Positions 1 through 8,870 of a stretch of DNA of 40,799 nucleotides are shown here, one piece after another. Each line of letters begins with the position of its first letter. Position 1 is the stretch's first letter. Both the position numbers and the translations under genes were made by a program. The notes beneath the pieces were generated by a model, which saw only the letters and a program-made list of their open reading frames with translations, had not been told where the DNA came from and did not search any database. The stretch lies in assembly GCF_003481985.1 (NCBI RefSeq), contig NZ_QUMD01000030.1:1-40799 (forward strand), given 5' to 3'. Source of the stretch: Clostridium sp. OF09-36 (GTDB taxonomy: Bacteria > Bacillota > Clostridia > Lachnospirales > Lachnospiraceae).

Positions 1-2
1 AA

Positions 3-62
3 GAAATTGATATGCCCGTAACCGGGCTGAGCAGTACAAAAACAATAAAAGTAGCTGTGTAA
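3..62 (+). CDS. C-terminal end of an unidentified upstream gene (partial)
   Basis: A reading frame runs in from the left edge for 19 codons and ends in TAA at 60-62. The visible tail (EIDMPVTGLSSTKTIKVAV) is too short to assign to a family. It may be a real C-terminus or a chance open stretch, since no start or context is visible. Confidence 0.25.
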   Translation, partial: EIDMPVTGLSSTKTIKVAV

Positions 63-166
63 CCCACCTGGGTAGCAGTAAGGGTGTCATGGACGCACCC
101 CTGAAACTATGGAGCTATGCTTCGTAATCAGATGCTCGGTAATTCAATTGCCGATGTAGTTCACGT

Positions 167-439
167 ATGCGCTTGATTCGCCATAGAATATCTGATAGGC
201 TATTTGGAAACTGGAGCGCCGGGCACGGAGGCACCGGTGGAAATGAACACCTGGCTGCTGCACAGGAGCTGCGCCATGGCAACGCGAACTTTACTGCATC
301 GATTAAGAGTAACGGTGCCATGATCCGGGAACTTTCTGCTCCGATGCTGTTTGACTATATGGCTATTGTCATGGATAAGCAGGCACTGGCGCCTTGCACA
401 AACATAACCGTGACTTTAGCCGAGAGAGGACGTCACTGA
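167..439 (+). pseudogene. Remnant of an alkyl sulfatase / BDS1-like metallo-beta-lactamase gene
   Basis: The frame contains YLAAAQELR-like and MLFDYMAIVMDKQAL segments. From memory these resemble the dimerization and C-terminal region of alkyl/aryl sulfatases of the SdsA1/BDS1 type. Only about 60 residues look related. The metal-binding beta-lactamase domain is absent, and the frame stops soon after the recognisable segment. Bases 185-225 also read as family-like residues in a second frame, suggesting old frameshifts. No ribosome binding site precedes the ATG at 167. It is best read as decayed gene debris; the family assignment is by eye and moderate at best. Confidence 0.45.
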
Positions 440-441
440 CA

Positions 442-470
442 TTTACTTTTTTTTCTACCTATGTTATAGT
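442..470 (+). promoter_or_regulatory. Sigma-A type promoter for ychF
   Basis: A -35 box TTTACT (442-447) and a -10 box TATAGT (465-470) are separated by 17 bp. They lie about 90 bp upstream of the ychF start, in an AT-rich stretch after the gene debris. Confidence 0.55.
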
Positions 471-562
471 ATACGAGAATAAAACTCGCTTTTTCTGCTA
501 AAAAGTAAGAAGCTGAGAGATAAAATACGTTCCTGCGTATTTCTAAGGAGGAAATAGAAACT

Positions 563-1659
563 ATGAAATTAGGTATCGTAGGTCTGCCGAACGTCGGCAA
601 GAGTACCCTGTTTAACTCTCTGACCAAGGCTGGTGCAGAGTCTGCTAACTATCCGTTCTGTACCATCGACCCGAACGTGGGTGTGGTTGCGGTTCCGGAT
701 AACCGTTTAAAATTATTGGGAGACCTGTACCATTCCAAAAAGGTAACCCCGGCTGTGATCGAGTTCGTTGATATCGCAGGTCTGGTAAAGGGTGCTTCCA
801 AGGGTGAGGGCCTTGGAAACCAGTTCCTTGCCAATATCCGTGAGGTCGATGCGATCGTTCACGTGGTACGCTGCTTTGAGGATCCGAACGTCATCCATGT
901 AGAGGGCAGTGTAGATCCGATCCGTGATATCGAGACCATCAACCTGGAGCTGATCTTCTCCGATATCGAGATCCTGGAGCGCCGTATCGCAAAGACTTCC
1001 AAGTCTGCATTCAACGACAAGTCCCTGGCAAAAGAGGTAGAGATCTTAAAAGAGTTAAAGGCAGTCCTGGAAGATGGAAAGATGGCTTCCAGCTACGAGA
1101 ATGACGACGAAGATGTTATGGCTTTCGTAAATTCCCTGAACCTGTTAACCTGCAAGCCGGTTATCTTTGCTGCAAACGTTGGCGAGGAGGATCTGGCAGA
1201 CGACGGCGCTTCCAATCCGCATGTTGCTGCAGTCCGTGAGTATGCTGCAGAGAACAACTGCGAGGTATTTGTAATCTGTGCCCAGATCGAGCAGGAGATC
1301 GCAGAGCTGGATGATGACGAGAAACAGGAATACTTAGATGCACTTGGTCTTGCAGAGTCTGGTCTGGATAAGCTGATCGCTGCAAGCTACCGCCTGCTTG
1401 GCTGATCAGTTACCTGACCTCCGGTGAGGATGAGACCCGTGCATGGACTATCAAGGTTGGCACCAAGGCTCCGCAGGCAGCCGGAAAGATCCATTCTGAC
1501 TTTGAGCGTGGCTTCATCCGTGCAGAGGTCGTAAATTACCAGGATCTGTTAGATTGCGGTACTTACGCAAAGGCAAAAGAAAAAGGCCTGGTTGGCCTGG
1601 AAGGAAAAGATTACGTTGTCAAAGATGGCGATGTGATCCTGTTCCGTTTCAACGTATAA
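563..1659 (+). CDS. ychF: Redox-regulated ATPase YchF (Obg-like), interrupted by one frameshift
   Basis: YchF is a cytoplasmic P-loop ATPase of the Obg family that binds ribosomes and is linked to stress responses. The P-loop GLPNVGKST is at residues 7-15 and the switch motif DIAGL at 70-74. The variant specificity loop reads ANVGEED rather than NKxD, as expected for an ATP-preferring member. The frame stops at 1405, but the TGS domain continues in another frame from about 1403 (ISYLTSGEDETRAW) to TAA at 1659. Restoring one C at about 1402 (GGCTG to GGCCTG) gives a normal 365-residue protein. The start is set by AAGGAGG at 545-551. The lesion is probably a sequence error. Confidence 0.93.
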
Positions 1660-1710
1660 GAACAAAAAGCATGAAAAAGTTTGTGCAAATGCAAGAACTG
1701 TAATGTTAAA

Positions 1711-1756
1711 AAAGAGAAACCGCTGCAGGGTATCTGCGATGGTTTCTCTTTTTTTA
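1711..1756 (+). terminator. Rho-independent terminator after ychF
   Basis: An 11-bp stem, AAAGAGAAACC (1711-1721) pairing with GGTTTCTCTTT (1741-1751), runs into a T tract. It sits about 50 bp after the ychF stop. Confidence 0.85.
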
Positions 1757-1824
1757 TGTCATGGAAATTGTGGCTTATGAAAATCGTTTTACGGAATGCG
1801 CGTTATCACGGGAAAAAGACAAAC

Positions 1825-1866
1825 AAAAAAGCCCCGGTTCCTCACACCCAGGAACCGAAGCTTTTT
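1825..1866 (-). terminator. Terminator of rpsT (may act in both directions)
   Basis: CGGTTCCT (1835-1842) pairs with AGGAACCG (1850-1857). The stem is flanked by an A run (1825-1830) and a T run (1861-1867). Read on the minus strand it is a stem followed by U residues just past the rpsT stop. It also faces ychF and could stop read-through from that side. Confidence 0.8.
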
Positions 1867-1895
1867 TGATTATTTATAATATTCCAGTCTTATGA

Positions 1896-2159
1896 TTAAG
1901 CCATACCGTTAACAGCTTTAGAGAGGCGGGAAACCTTTCTGGAAGCGGTGTTCTTGTGGTATACACCCTTGGTGCAAGCCTTATCGATCTCGGAAGTTGC
2001 AGCAAGTAATGCGGTCTGAGCAGCAGCCTTATCACCAGCGGTTACAGCAGCCTCTACCTTCTTGCAAGCAGTTTTCACTTTAGAACGGATTGCTTTGTTT
2101 CTAGCAGCCTTGGTCTCGTTTACTAAGATTCTCTTTTTAGCAGATTTAATGTTAGCCAA
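1896..2159 (-). CDS. rpsT: 30S ribosomal protein S20
   Basis: S20 binds 16S rRNA in the 30S subunit. The product is small (87 residues), lysine- and alanine-rich and helical, with the family opening ANIKSAKKRI and a C-terminal SRLSKAVN segment. The start is a TTG at 2157-2159, not the in-frame ATG further upstream: GGAGGT lies 8 bp before the TTG and homologues begin at MANIKSAKK. It diverges from gpr, the arrangement known from Bacillus. It has its own promoter and a terminator. Confidence 0.97.
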   Translation of the reverse strand: MANIKSAKKRILVNETKAARNKAIRSKVKTACKKVEAAVTAGDKAAAQTALLAATSEIDKACTKGVYHKNTASRKVSRLSKAVNGMA

Positions 2160-2252
2160 TCTGGGCACCTCCAATTAACAAAAATTTTATTCATAGTCTT
2201 TGGTTTGCATCAAAGTCTGGACACGGACAGTTCAATGTAAACATACTATTGC

Positions 2253-2281
2253 ATTCTACCTAATCCGGCTCAAAATGTCAA
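2253..2281 (-). promoter_or_regulatory. Strong sigma-A promoter for rpsT
   Basis: On the minus strand TTGACA (complement of 2276-2281) is followed after 17 bp by TAGAAT (complement of 2253-2258), about 95 bp before the rpsT start. It is a near-consensus promoter, as expected for a ribosomal protein gene. Confidence 0.8.
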
Positions 2282-2352
2282 TACATAAATTGCTTAATTT
2301 TGCGAAAAATATAAGGATAGCAGCGGAAAAGAAATGATAAGGAATGCAAAAA

Positions 2353-3390
2353 ATGAGAAAAGAAATAAGAAAAGAAATAAGGGAAAAAATAAAGAAAGAG
2401 ATGAAGCAGGAAAATAGGACAGAATTTGAGGTCCGCACGGATCTTGCAGTGGAAGAACAGGAGCGTTTTCCGGGTGATGGAGGGGAAATCTCAGGTGTTT
2501 CGCTGAGAAAGTGGAGGGAGAGCCATTCGGATATCCGGATGACAGAGGTGAAGATCCTGGATGAGCGGGGAGCCAGGGCAATGGGAAAGCCGGTGGGAAC
2601 TTATCTGACACTGGAGGCAGATGCGCTGGCTAAAAAGGACGAGGGATACCACGAAGAAATTTCGGAGAAGCTGGCCGGGTATTTTTGCGAGCTGATCCAA
2701 AAGCTCACCGGGAAAAAGGAACGGGAGGCGGGAATTTTGGCAGTGGGACTGGGAAATTACCATGTGACGCCGGATGCGCTGGGACCGAGAGTGATCAGCC
2801 ATCTGCAGATGACAAGACATCTGAAGGAAGAGTATGGCGCGATCTTTTGCAAAGAGCACCAGCTTCCGGTACTGAGCGGCATCGTGCCTGGGGTTATGGC
2901 CCAGACCGGCATGGAAACAGCGGAAATCTTAAAAGGGATTGTCCGGGAAGCGAAGCCGGATCTTCTGATCGTGATAGATGCGTTGGCGGCCCGCAGCATC
3001 CGGCGACTGGGAACGACGATCCAGCTCACCGATACCGGAATCCATCCGGGATCAGGTGTGGGAAACCACCGGCACAGCCTGACGAAGGAAAGCCTGGGCG
3101 TACCGGTTCTGGCGGTTGGCGTTCCGACTGTGGTGAGTGCGGCGGCAATCGTCTATGATACGGTAGATGTCATGACAGAGACCTTAAAAAAGAACAGTGG
3201 AACAAAAGAAACCGGACGATATATGGAGAGCCTGGTGCCGGAGGAGCAGTATCTGCTGATTCGGGAGCTTCTGGCACCGGAATTTGGAAATCTGTATGTG
3301 ACACCTCCGGATATCGATGAACGGATTGAAAATCTGAGCTATACAATATCAGAAAGTATTCATAAGGCATTATTTTCACACAAAATATAA
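2353..3390 (+). CDS. gpr: Germination protease GPR (spore endopeptidase)
   Basis: GPR is made in the forespore as a zymogen and degrades small acid-soluble DNA-binding proteins during germination (MEROPS family A25). The hallmark VRTDLAVE near the N-terminus and GNYHVTPDALGPRV in the middle are both present, as is the conserved GIHPGSGVGNHR stretch. The ATG at 2353 is preferred over the one at 2344 because AAGGA (2339-2343) is 9 bp upstream of it. About 25 lysine- and glutamate-rich residues precede the conserved core. In Bacillus gpr is followed by spoIIP; here a permease gene follows. Its presence is the clearest sign that the organism makes spores. Confidence 0.95.
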   Translation: MRKEIRKEIREKIKKEMKQENRTEFEVRTDLAVEEQERFPGDGGEISGVSLRKWRESHSDIRMTEVKILDERGARAMGKPVGTYLTLEADALAKKDEGYHEEISEKLAGYFCELIQKLTGKKEREAGILAVGLGNYHVTPDALGPRVISHLQMTRHLKEEYGAIFCKEHQLPVLSGIVPGVMAQTGMETAEILKGIVREAKPDLLIVIDALAARSIRRLGTTIQLTDTGIHPGSGVGNHRHSLTKESLGVPVLAVGVPTVVSAAAIVYDTVDVMTETLKKNSGTKETGRYMESLVPEEQYLLIRELLAPEFGNLYVTPPDIDERIENLSYTISESIHKALFSHKI

Positions 3391-3411
3391 AAACAAGAAA
3401 TGTGGGAGCCC

Positions 3412-3440
3412 TTGTCATGCCGCGGATTCTATGTTATATT
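3412..3440 (+). promoter_or_regulatory. Promoter for the permease-prmA-rsmE genes
   Basis: TTGTCA (3412-3417) and TATATT (3435-3440) are spaced by 17 bp, between the gpr stop and the permease start. No terminator is obvious between gpr and this site. Confidence 0.6.
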
Positions 3441-3520
3441 GATATTTGTGGCATTTTGCCGATTTGCAAGAAAAAGGCTGTTGTATGCCGGATGCAGACA
3501 TCAGCAGGAAAGAGTATTTT

Positions 3521-4282
3521 ATGTTACAGTATCTGATCGTATGCCCGCTGGTTTTTCTGGCGGGATTTGTTGACTCCATAGCAGGCGGAGGCGGACTGAT
3601 CTCCCTTCCGGCTTATATCATTGCCGGGGTTCCGGCCCACTTTGCCCTTGGTACCAATAAAATGTCTTCTACGCTGGGGACAAGCGTTTCGACCTGGAGG
3701 TACTTAAAAAACGGCTATCTGAAAGAAAAACGGCTGATCATAACCACGGCTTGTGCCTGCCTCATGTCGCTTACGGGCTCCTACATCGGCTCCAGCCTGT
3801 CACTTCTGGTGAGTGACACTGTGATCAAACACATGATGATGGTGGTCCTGCCGGTCGTTGCCTTTTATGTTTTACGGAATAAAAACATGGGAGCAGAAGA
3901 GACGGTCCAGAAGCTTCCGGCCAGACATGTGCTTTTGATCTGTGTGCTGGCGGCACTGGTCATTGGCATGTATGATGGCTTTTACGGGCCGGGGACCGGA
4001 ACCTTTCTGCTTCTGGTTCTGACTGGTGCGGCACATCTGAATGTGCGCGAGGCATCTGCCATGACGAAGGTGCTGAATCTGTCATCCAATGTTATGGCGC
4101 TGGCCAATTTTTTACTGAACGGAACCGTTTATTATGGGCTGGGACTGGCAGCAGCAGTGTTCTGCATTGCCGGTCATTACATAGGCTCCGGGCTTGTGGT
4201 AAGCAACGGACAGAAAATCGTCCGGCCGCTGATCCTTGTGGTGCTGGTTATTTTGTTTGTGAAAATCCTGCTGGGGATTTAA
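3521..4282 (+). CDS. TSUP (TauE/SafE) family membrane permease
   Basis: This is a hydrophobic protein of about 253 residues with roughly eight predicted membrane segments. It has the family's two halves, each opening with a glycine-rich stretch: FVDSIAGGGGLISLP near residue 16 and MYDGFYGPGTGTFLLL in the second half. TSUP proteins carry sulfite, sulfonates or other organic anions; the substrate here cannot be read from sequence. The ATG at 3521 is chosen because AGGAAAG lies 8 bp upstream and the first membrane helix then starts at once. Earlier in-frame ATG codons would add a polar, cysteine-containing leader. A promoter precedes it and prmA follows 24 bp downstream. Confidence 0.88.
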   Translation: MLQYLIVCPLVFLAGFVDSIAGGGGLISLPAYIIAGVPAHFALGTNKMSSTLGTSVSTWRYLKNGYLKEKRLIITTACACLMSLTGSYIGSSLSLLVSDTVIKHMMMVVLPVVAFYVLRNKNMGAEETVQKLPARHVLLICVLAALVIGMYDGFYGPGTGTFLLLVLTGAAHLNVREASAMTKVLNLSSNVMALANFLLNGTVYYGLGLAAAVFCIAGHYIGSGLVVSNGQKIVRPLILVVLVILFVKILLGI

Positions 4283-4306
4283 AAAGAAGAAAAAGGAGAG
4301 GACCTC

Positions 4307-5263
4307 ATGAAGTGGACCAAATTTACGTTAAAGACGACAACCGAAGCCGTTGACCTCATCAGCAGCATGCTGGATGAGATCGGCATTGAGGGTATTGAAA
4401 TCGAGGATAATGTTCCGTTATCCGATGCAGACACCAAAGGCATGTTCATCGATATTCTTCCAGAGCTTCCGCCGGACGATGGTACTGCAAAGGTGAGCTT
4501 TTATGTAGAGGACTTAAGCAATCTGGAAAACATCATTCACCAGGTCAATGCCGGGCTGGACGAGATCGCTGAGTTTGTCAACGTCGGCGAGCGTACCTTA
4601 AGTGTTTCTGAGACTGAGGATAAGGACTGGATCAACAACTGGAAACAGTATTTCAAACCGTTTACTGTAGACGACATCCTCATCAAACCAACCTGGGAGA
4701 CGATTCCGGAGGAGCATAAGGATAAGCTTCTGATCCAGATCGATCCGGGTACTGCATTCGGAACCGGTATGCATGAGACGACACAGCTGTGCATCCGCCA
4801 GCTGCGCAAGTACGTAACTCCGGAAACTGATGTGATCGATGTGGGAACCGGCAGCGGTATCCTTGGCATTGCGGCATTGAAGCTTGGTGCAAGAAGTGTA
4901 TTTGGTACGGATCTGGACGAGAATGCGATCGTGGCAGTGGGCGAGAATCTGGAGTCCAACGACATTCCGGCAGACCGCTTCCATGTGGTACAGGGAAATA
5001 TCATCGATGACAAAGCCATTCAGGACCAGGCTGGCTATGAGTGCTATGACATTGCCGTTGCAAATATCCTGGCTCCGGTCATCATCATGCTGCAGGGGGA
5101 AATCTGCAAGCACATCAAACACGGCGGCATGTTCATCACCTCCGGTATCATCAACACCAAGGAACAGGATGTCAAAGACGCGATGAATGCAAATCCGGAG
5201 CTTGAAATCGTGGAAACTACCTACCAGGGTGACTGGGTATCCATCACCGCCCGCAGAAAATAA
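4307..5263 (+). CDS. prmA: Ribosomal protein L11 methyltransferase
   Basis: PrmA trimethylates lysines and the N-terminus of ribosomal protein L11 using S-adenosylmethionine. The 318-residue product has the N-terminal L11-binding region, the IDPGTAFGTGMHETT signature (about 145-159), the SAM-binding DVGTGSGILG (178-187) and the VANILAPVI motif that replaces NPPY in this family. AAGGAGAGG precedes the ATG. rsmE follows 12 bp later; prmA-rsmE is a conserved pair in Firmicutes, usually downstream of dnaJ, which is absent here. Confidence 0.97.
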   Translation: MKWTKFTLKTTTEAVDLISSMLDEIGIEGIEIEDNVPLSDADTKGMFIDILPELPPDDGTAKVSFYVEDLSNLENIIHQVNAGLDEIAEFVNVGERTLSVSETEDKDWINNWKQYFKPFTVDDILIKPTWETIPEEHKDKLLIQIDPGTAFGTGMHETTQLCIRQLRKYVTPETDVIDVGTGSGILGIAALKLGARSVFGTDLDENAIVAVGENLESNDIPADRFHVVQGNIIDDKAIQDQAGYECYDIAVANILAPVIIMLQGEICKHIKHGGMFITSGIINTKEQDVKDAMNANPELEIVETTYQGDWVSITARRK

Positions 5264-5275
5264 GGAGCAGGAATC

Positions 5276-6013
5276 GTGTATCATTTTTTTGTAACACCGG
5301 CGCAGATCATGGATGGCTATGCCGTGATTACCGGTCAGGATGTCAATCATATCCGCAATGTCCTCCGCATGAAAACCGGAGAGCAGGTCGGAATCCGGGA
5401 CGGGATTTCCCGCAGCTATATCTGTGAGCTGGAAACCATTGGCGAAGCGGAGATACGTGCAAAAATCCTCACGGAAGATACGAATATGAGCGAGCTTCCG
5501 GCAGAGCTTTATCTGTTCCAGGGACTGCCAAAGAGCGACAAGATGGAGCTCATTATCCAGAAGGCAGTGGAACTGGGCGTGCATGAGGTCATTCCGGTGG
5601 CAACCCGCCGTGCAGTCGTGAAGCTGGACCGGAAAAAAGAAGAGTCCAAATTAAAGCGCTGGAATGCGATCGCAGAGAGCGCAGCCAAGCAGTCAGGCCG
5701 CATGATGATCCCGCAGGTTCACGGCGTGCTGACCATGAAAGAGGCCTTTGCCTATGCCAAAGGGTTCGATGTCAATCTGATCCCGTATGAGCTGGCAGAG
5801 GGCATGAAGGAAACCAAAGCCATTCTGGAGCAGGTAAAGCCCGGCATGCGTGTGGGCATTTTTATCGGCCCGGAAGGCGGCTTTGATGTAGAAGAAGTAG
5901 AAATGGCCATGGAAGAGGGGATTCACCCCATTACATTGGGGCGGAGAATCCTGCGCACGGAGACTGCAGGCATGACAATGCTTTCTATTTTAATGTTCCA
6001 GCTGGAGCAGTAA
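5276..6013 (+). CDS. rsmE: 16S rRNA m3U1498 methyltransferase
   Basis: RsmE methylates U1498 of 16S rRNA near the decoding site. The 245-residue protein has an N-terminal PUA-like part (VNHIRNVLRMKTGEQV) and a C-terminal SPOUT trefoil knot with FIGPEGGFDVEE and LGRRILRTETA. The start is GTG at 5276, with AAGGAG about 8 bp upstream. It appears translationally linked to prmA. Confidence 0.96.
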   Translation: MYHFFVTPAQIMDGYAVITGQDVNHIRNVLRMKTGEQVGIRDGISRSYICELETIGEAEIRAKILTEDTNMSELPAELYLFQGLPKSDKMELIIQKAVELGVHEVIPVATRRAVVKLDRKKEESKLKRWNAIAESAAKQSGRMMIPQVHGVLTMKEAFAYAKGFDVNLIPYELAEGMKETKAILEQVKPGMRVGIFIGPEGGFDVEEVEMAMEEGIHPITLGRRILRTETAGMTMLSILMFQLEQ

Positions 6014-6104
6014 CGGGCAGTAAGAAGCAGCAGGGGCCATGCAGCCGAACCGGGTCTAAGAACATGGAAACGCTGCAATTTGCAACAAATACAGGAGAAA
6101 TGCA

Positions 6105-7259
6105 ATGGAAGCATATTTTGATAATTCAGCTACCACAAAGGTTCTCGACAGTGTGAAGGACATTGTGGTAAAAACAATGACAGAGGATTACGCAAACCCG
6201 GCGGCAAAGCACCGCAAGGGCATGGAGGCAGAGCAGTATATCCGCGATGCCAGAAAGATCATTGCCGATACCATGAAGGTACAGGAAAAGGAAATCCTGT
6301 TTACCTCCGGCGGCTCTGAGTCCAACAATATGGCGCTGATCGGTACTGCCTGGGCCAACCAGAGAGCCGGGAAACACATCATCAGCACCTCGATCGAGCA
6401 CCCGTCCGTGTACAATCCGCTCGGGGTTTTAGAGGAGCTTGGCTTTGAGGTGACCATTCTTCCGGTGGATCATGACGGGCACATCAGCCTGAAAGAACTG
6501 GAGGAGGCCATCCGCCCGGATACCATCCTGGTTTCCACCATGTATGTGAACAATGAGGTGGGCGCTGTGGAGCCGGTTGAGGAAATCTCAAAGATCATCA
6601 AGGCAAAAAATCCGTCTACGCTCTACCATGTCGATGCGATTCAGGCTTACGGAAAATATGTGATCCGCCCGAAAAAACAGGGCATTGACCTGTTATCGGT
6701 CAGCAGCCATAAGATTCACGGACCGAAGGGTGTCGGATTTTTGTATATCCGAAACGGTGTAAAGATCAAACCGCTGATCTATGGCGGCGGCCAGCAGGCC
6801 GGTATGCGTTCCGGCACGGAAAATGTTCCAGGCGTGGCAGGCTTTGGCGCTGCAGCAAAGGAAATGTACACCGATCATGCGGCAAAGGTTGCGAAGCTGA
6901 TCGAACTGAAAGATTACATGACAGACCGGCTGGGTGAGATCGAGGGAACGGTAATCAACAGCAAAAAGGGTGAGGCGAGTGCACCACAGATCGTCAGCGT
7001 CAGCTTTGCAGGCGTGCGCAGCGAGGTACTTCTGCATGCGCTGGAGGATAAGGGCATTTACGTTTCTTCCGGTTCTGCCTGCTCTTCCAATCATCCGGGC
7101 ATCAGTGGAACCTTAAAGGGCATTGGTGTGGCACAGAAGCTTCTGGATTCCACGATCCGCATGAGCTTTGGCATGTTTAACACGAAAGAAGAAATTGATT
7201 ATACAATTGATACATTAAAGGAACTGGTTCCGGTGCTTCGCCGTTACCAGAGAGGATAA
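6105..7259 (+). CDS. Cysteine desulfurase, NifS/IscS family (partner of ThiI)
   Basis: This PLP enzyme converts cysteine to alanine and passes on a persulfide sulfur. The PLP lysine is K203 in SSHKIHGPKG and the catalytic cysteine is C326 in SSGSACSSNHPG. The length (384) fits the group I NifS type. It lies 20 bp before thiI, as nifZ does in Bacillus, so its likely job is to supply sulfur for 4-thiouridine in tRNA and perhaps thiamine. No iscU, sufU or iscR is nearby, which argues against a main role in Fe-S assembly. AGGAG precedes the ATG. Confidence 0.94.
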   Translation: MEAYFDNSATTKVLDSVKDIVVKTMTEDYANPAAKHRKGMEAEQYIRDARKIIADTMKVQEKEILFTSGGSESNNMALIGTAWANQRAGKHIISTSIEHPSVYNPLGVLEELGFEVTILPVDHDGHISLKELEEAIRPDTILVSTMYVNNEVGAVEPVEEISKIIKAKNPSTLYHVDAIQAYGKYVIRPKKQGIDLLSVSSHKIHGPKGVGFLYIRNGVKIKPLIYGGGQQAGMRSGTENVPGVAGFGAAAKEMYTDHAAKVAKLIELKDYMTDRLGEIEGTVINSKKGEASAPQIVSVSFAGVRSEVLLHALEDKGIYVSSGSACSSNHPGISGTLKGIGVAQKLLDSTIRMSFGMFNTKEEIDYTIDTLKELVPVLRRYQRG

Positions 7260-7279
7260 GAAAGGAAAAAAGGAGAATT

Positions 7280-8461
7280 ATGGTATACCAGTCATTTTTG
7301 ATTAAGTACGCAGAGATCGGTACCAAGGGAAAAAACCGTTACCTCTTTGAAGATGCGCTGATCAAGCAGATCAAGAACGCACTCAAAAAGGTAGAAGGTT
7401 CTTTCATCGCATCGAAGGAATCTGGCCGTATTTATGTACAGGCGCTTAGCGAGTACGATTACGATGAGGTGATCGACGCATTAAAGAAGGTATTCGGCAT
7501 TGCCTGGATCTGTCCGATGCTTCAGATCGAGGAAAAGGATTACGAGAATTTAAAGAAGGTTGTTGTCGATTACATCGACCAGGTTTATCCGGATAAGCAT
7601 TTTACCTTTAAGGTAGATTCCAGACGTGCCGATAAGAACTATCCGGTGCGCTCCGAGCAGATGAACTGTGACCTTGGCGAGGTGATCTTAAATGCGTTCC
7701 CGGAGACTTCCGTAGATGTGCATCACCCGGATGTGCTGCTCCATGTGGAGATCCGCAAGCTGGTAAACATTTACTCCCTGATGATCCCGGGACCGGGCGG
7801 TATGCCGGTTGGAACCAACGGAAAGGCAACCCTGCTCTTATCCGGCGGTATTGATAGCCCGGTAGCAGGCTACATGATCGCAAAGCGCGGCGTGAAGATC
7901 GATGCGGTTTACTTCCATGCTCCGCCATATACCAGTGACCGTGCAAAGCAGAAGGTGGTTGATCTGGCAAAGCTGGTAGCACGCTATTCCGGACCGATCC
8001 CGCTGCATGTTGTAAACTTTACCGACATCCAGCTCTACATTTACGAGCAGTGCCCGCATGAGGAGCTGACCATCATCATGCGCCGCTACATGATGAAGAT
8101 CGCAGAAGAGATCGCGAAAAAGAGCGATTCCCTGGCACTCATAACCGGCGAGAGCATCGGGCAGGTGGCATCCCAGACCGTACAGTCCCTGGCTGCGACC
8201 AATGAGGTCTGCACCATGCCGGTATTCCGCCCGCTGATCGGTTTTGACAAGCAGGAGATCATCGACATTTCCGAGAAGATTGGAACCTTTGAGACCTCCA
8301 TTCAGCCGTTCGAGGACTGCTGCACCATTTTTGTGGCAAAGCATCCGGTAACCAAACCGAACTTAAACATCATCCATAAGTCTGAGACAAAGCTGGAAGA
8401 GAAGATCGACCAGATGGTTCAGACGGCACTGGAGACAGAAGAAGTCATCTGGTGTGACTAA
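7280..8461 (+). CDS. thiI: tRNA uracil 4-sulfurtransferase ThiI
   Basis: ThiI adenylates U8 of tRNA and inserts sulfur delivered by a cysteine desulfurase. The 393-residue protein has the N-terminal ferredoxin-like and THUMP domains, then the PP-loop ATPase motif SGGIDS (188-193). There is no C-terminal rhodanese domain, as in Bacillus; the persulfide must therefore be handled by other cysteines or directly by the neighbouring desulfurase. A stem terminator follows directly. Confidence 0.96.
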   Translation: MVYQSFLIKYAEIGTKGKNRYLFEDALIKQIKNALKKVEGSFIASKESGRIYVQALSEYDYDEVIDALKKVFGIAWICPMLQIEEKDYENLKKVVVDYIDQVYPDKHFTFKVDSRRADKNYPVRSEQMNCDLGEVILNAFPETSVDVHHPDVLLHVEIRKLVNIYSLMIPGPGGMPVGTNGKATLLLSGGIDSPVAGYMIAKRGVKIDAVYFHAPPYTSDRAKQKVVDLAKLVARYSGPIPLHVVNFTDIQLYIYEQCPHEELTIIMRRYMMKIAEEIAKKSDSLALITGESIGQVASQTVQSLAATNEVCTMPVFRPLIGFDKQEIIDISEKIGTFETSIQPFEDCCTIFVAKHPVTKPNLNIIHKSETKLEEKIDQMVQTALETEEVIWCD

Positions 8462-8475
8462 AGGTTGAAACATAA

Positions 8476-8512
8476 ACCCGGAATGCTTGCTTTCGCAGGG
8501 TTCCGGGTAAAA
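8476..8512 (+). terminator. Terminator after thiI
   Basis: ACCCGGAA (8476-8483) pairs with TTCCGGGT (8501-8508). The loop is 17 nt and an A run, not a T run, follows, so termination efficiency on the plus strand is uncertain. Confidence 0.5.
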
Positions 8513-8546
8513 AATAAGGATACTCCAAACGGAGTATCCTTATTAA
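8513..8546. terminator. Bidirectional terminator between thiI and the HPr-like gene
   Basis: A perfect 14-bp stem (8513-8526 with 8531-8544) has a 4-nt loop. The A run at 8509-8514 provides the U tract for transcripts of the minus-strand gene ending at 8565. Confidence 0.8.
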
Positions 8547-8564
8547 AAATCACGTAAGCGATGA

Positions 8565-8798
8565 TTATTTGATGATGTATGGGGACAGGGTCTCTAAGAT
8601 CTCGTCGATACCAGCCTCAGCGTGGATGTTTAAATCGATCGGCTTGGAAAGATCCAGGCTGAAGATACCCATGATGGATTTTGCATCGATGACGTATCTG
8701 CCGGATACCAGATCGAAGTCAACATCGAACTTGGTTAAGTCGTTTACGAAGGACTTTACTTTATCAATAGAATTTAAAGAAATACGAACTGTTTTCAT
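8565..8798 (-). CDS. HPr-like protein lacking the phospho-accepting histidine
   Basis: The product (77 residues) has the size and fold signature of the PTS phosphocarrier HPr. The active-site GLHARPA region is replaced by LNSIDKVKSF, so there is no equivalent of His15. The regulatory site corresponding to Ser46 is kept as KSIMGIFSL, with serine at residue 41. Known relatives such as Bacillus Crh also lack the histidine and act only in regulation through serine phosphorylation by HprK. A regulatory rather than sugar-transport role is therefore inferred. Strong AAGGAGG ribosome binding site; single-gene unit with its own promoter and terminator. Confidence 0.85.
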   Translation of the reverse strand: MKTVRISLNSIDKVKSFVNDLTKFDVDFDLVSGRYVIDAKSIMGIFSLDLSKPIDLNIHAEAGIDEILETLSPYIIK

Positions 8799-8870
8799 GT
8801 GAGAAACCTCCTTAAATGGTTACCTTTTTAATCTTGGCGTATGGATAAAAATTCGCTCGCCTTATGATAA

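Noticed and set aside
1681..1869. A 62-codon frame after ychF
   Set aside because: It runs through two terminator stems and has no ribosome binding site.
4598..5584. A 328-codon open frame on the minus strand
   Set aside because: It spans the antisense of both prmA and rsmE, which are well supported; no ribosome binding site or recognisable domain.
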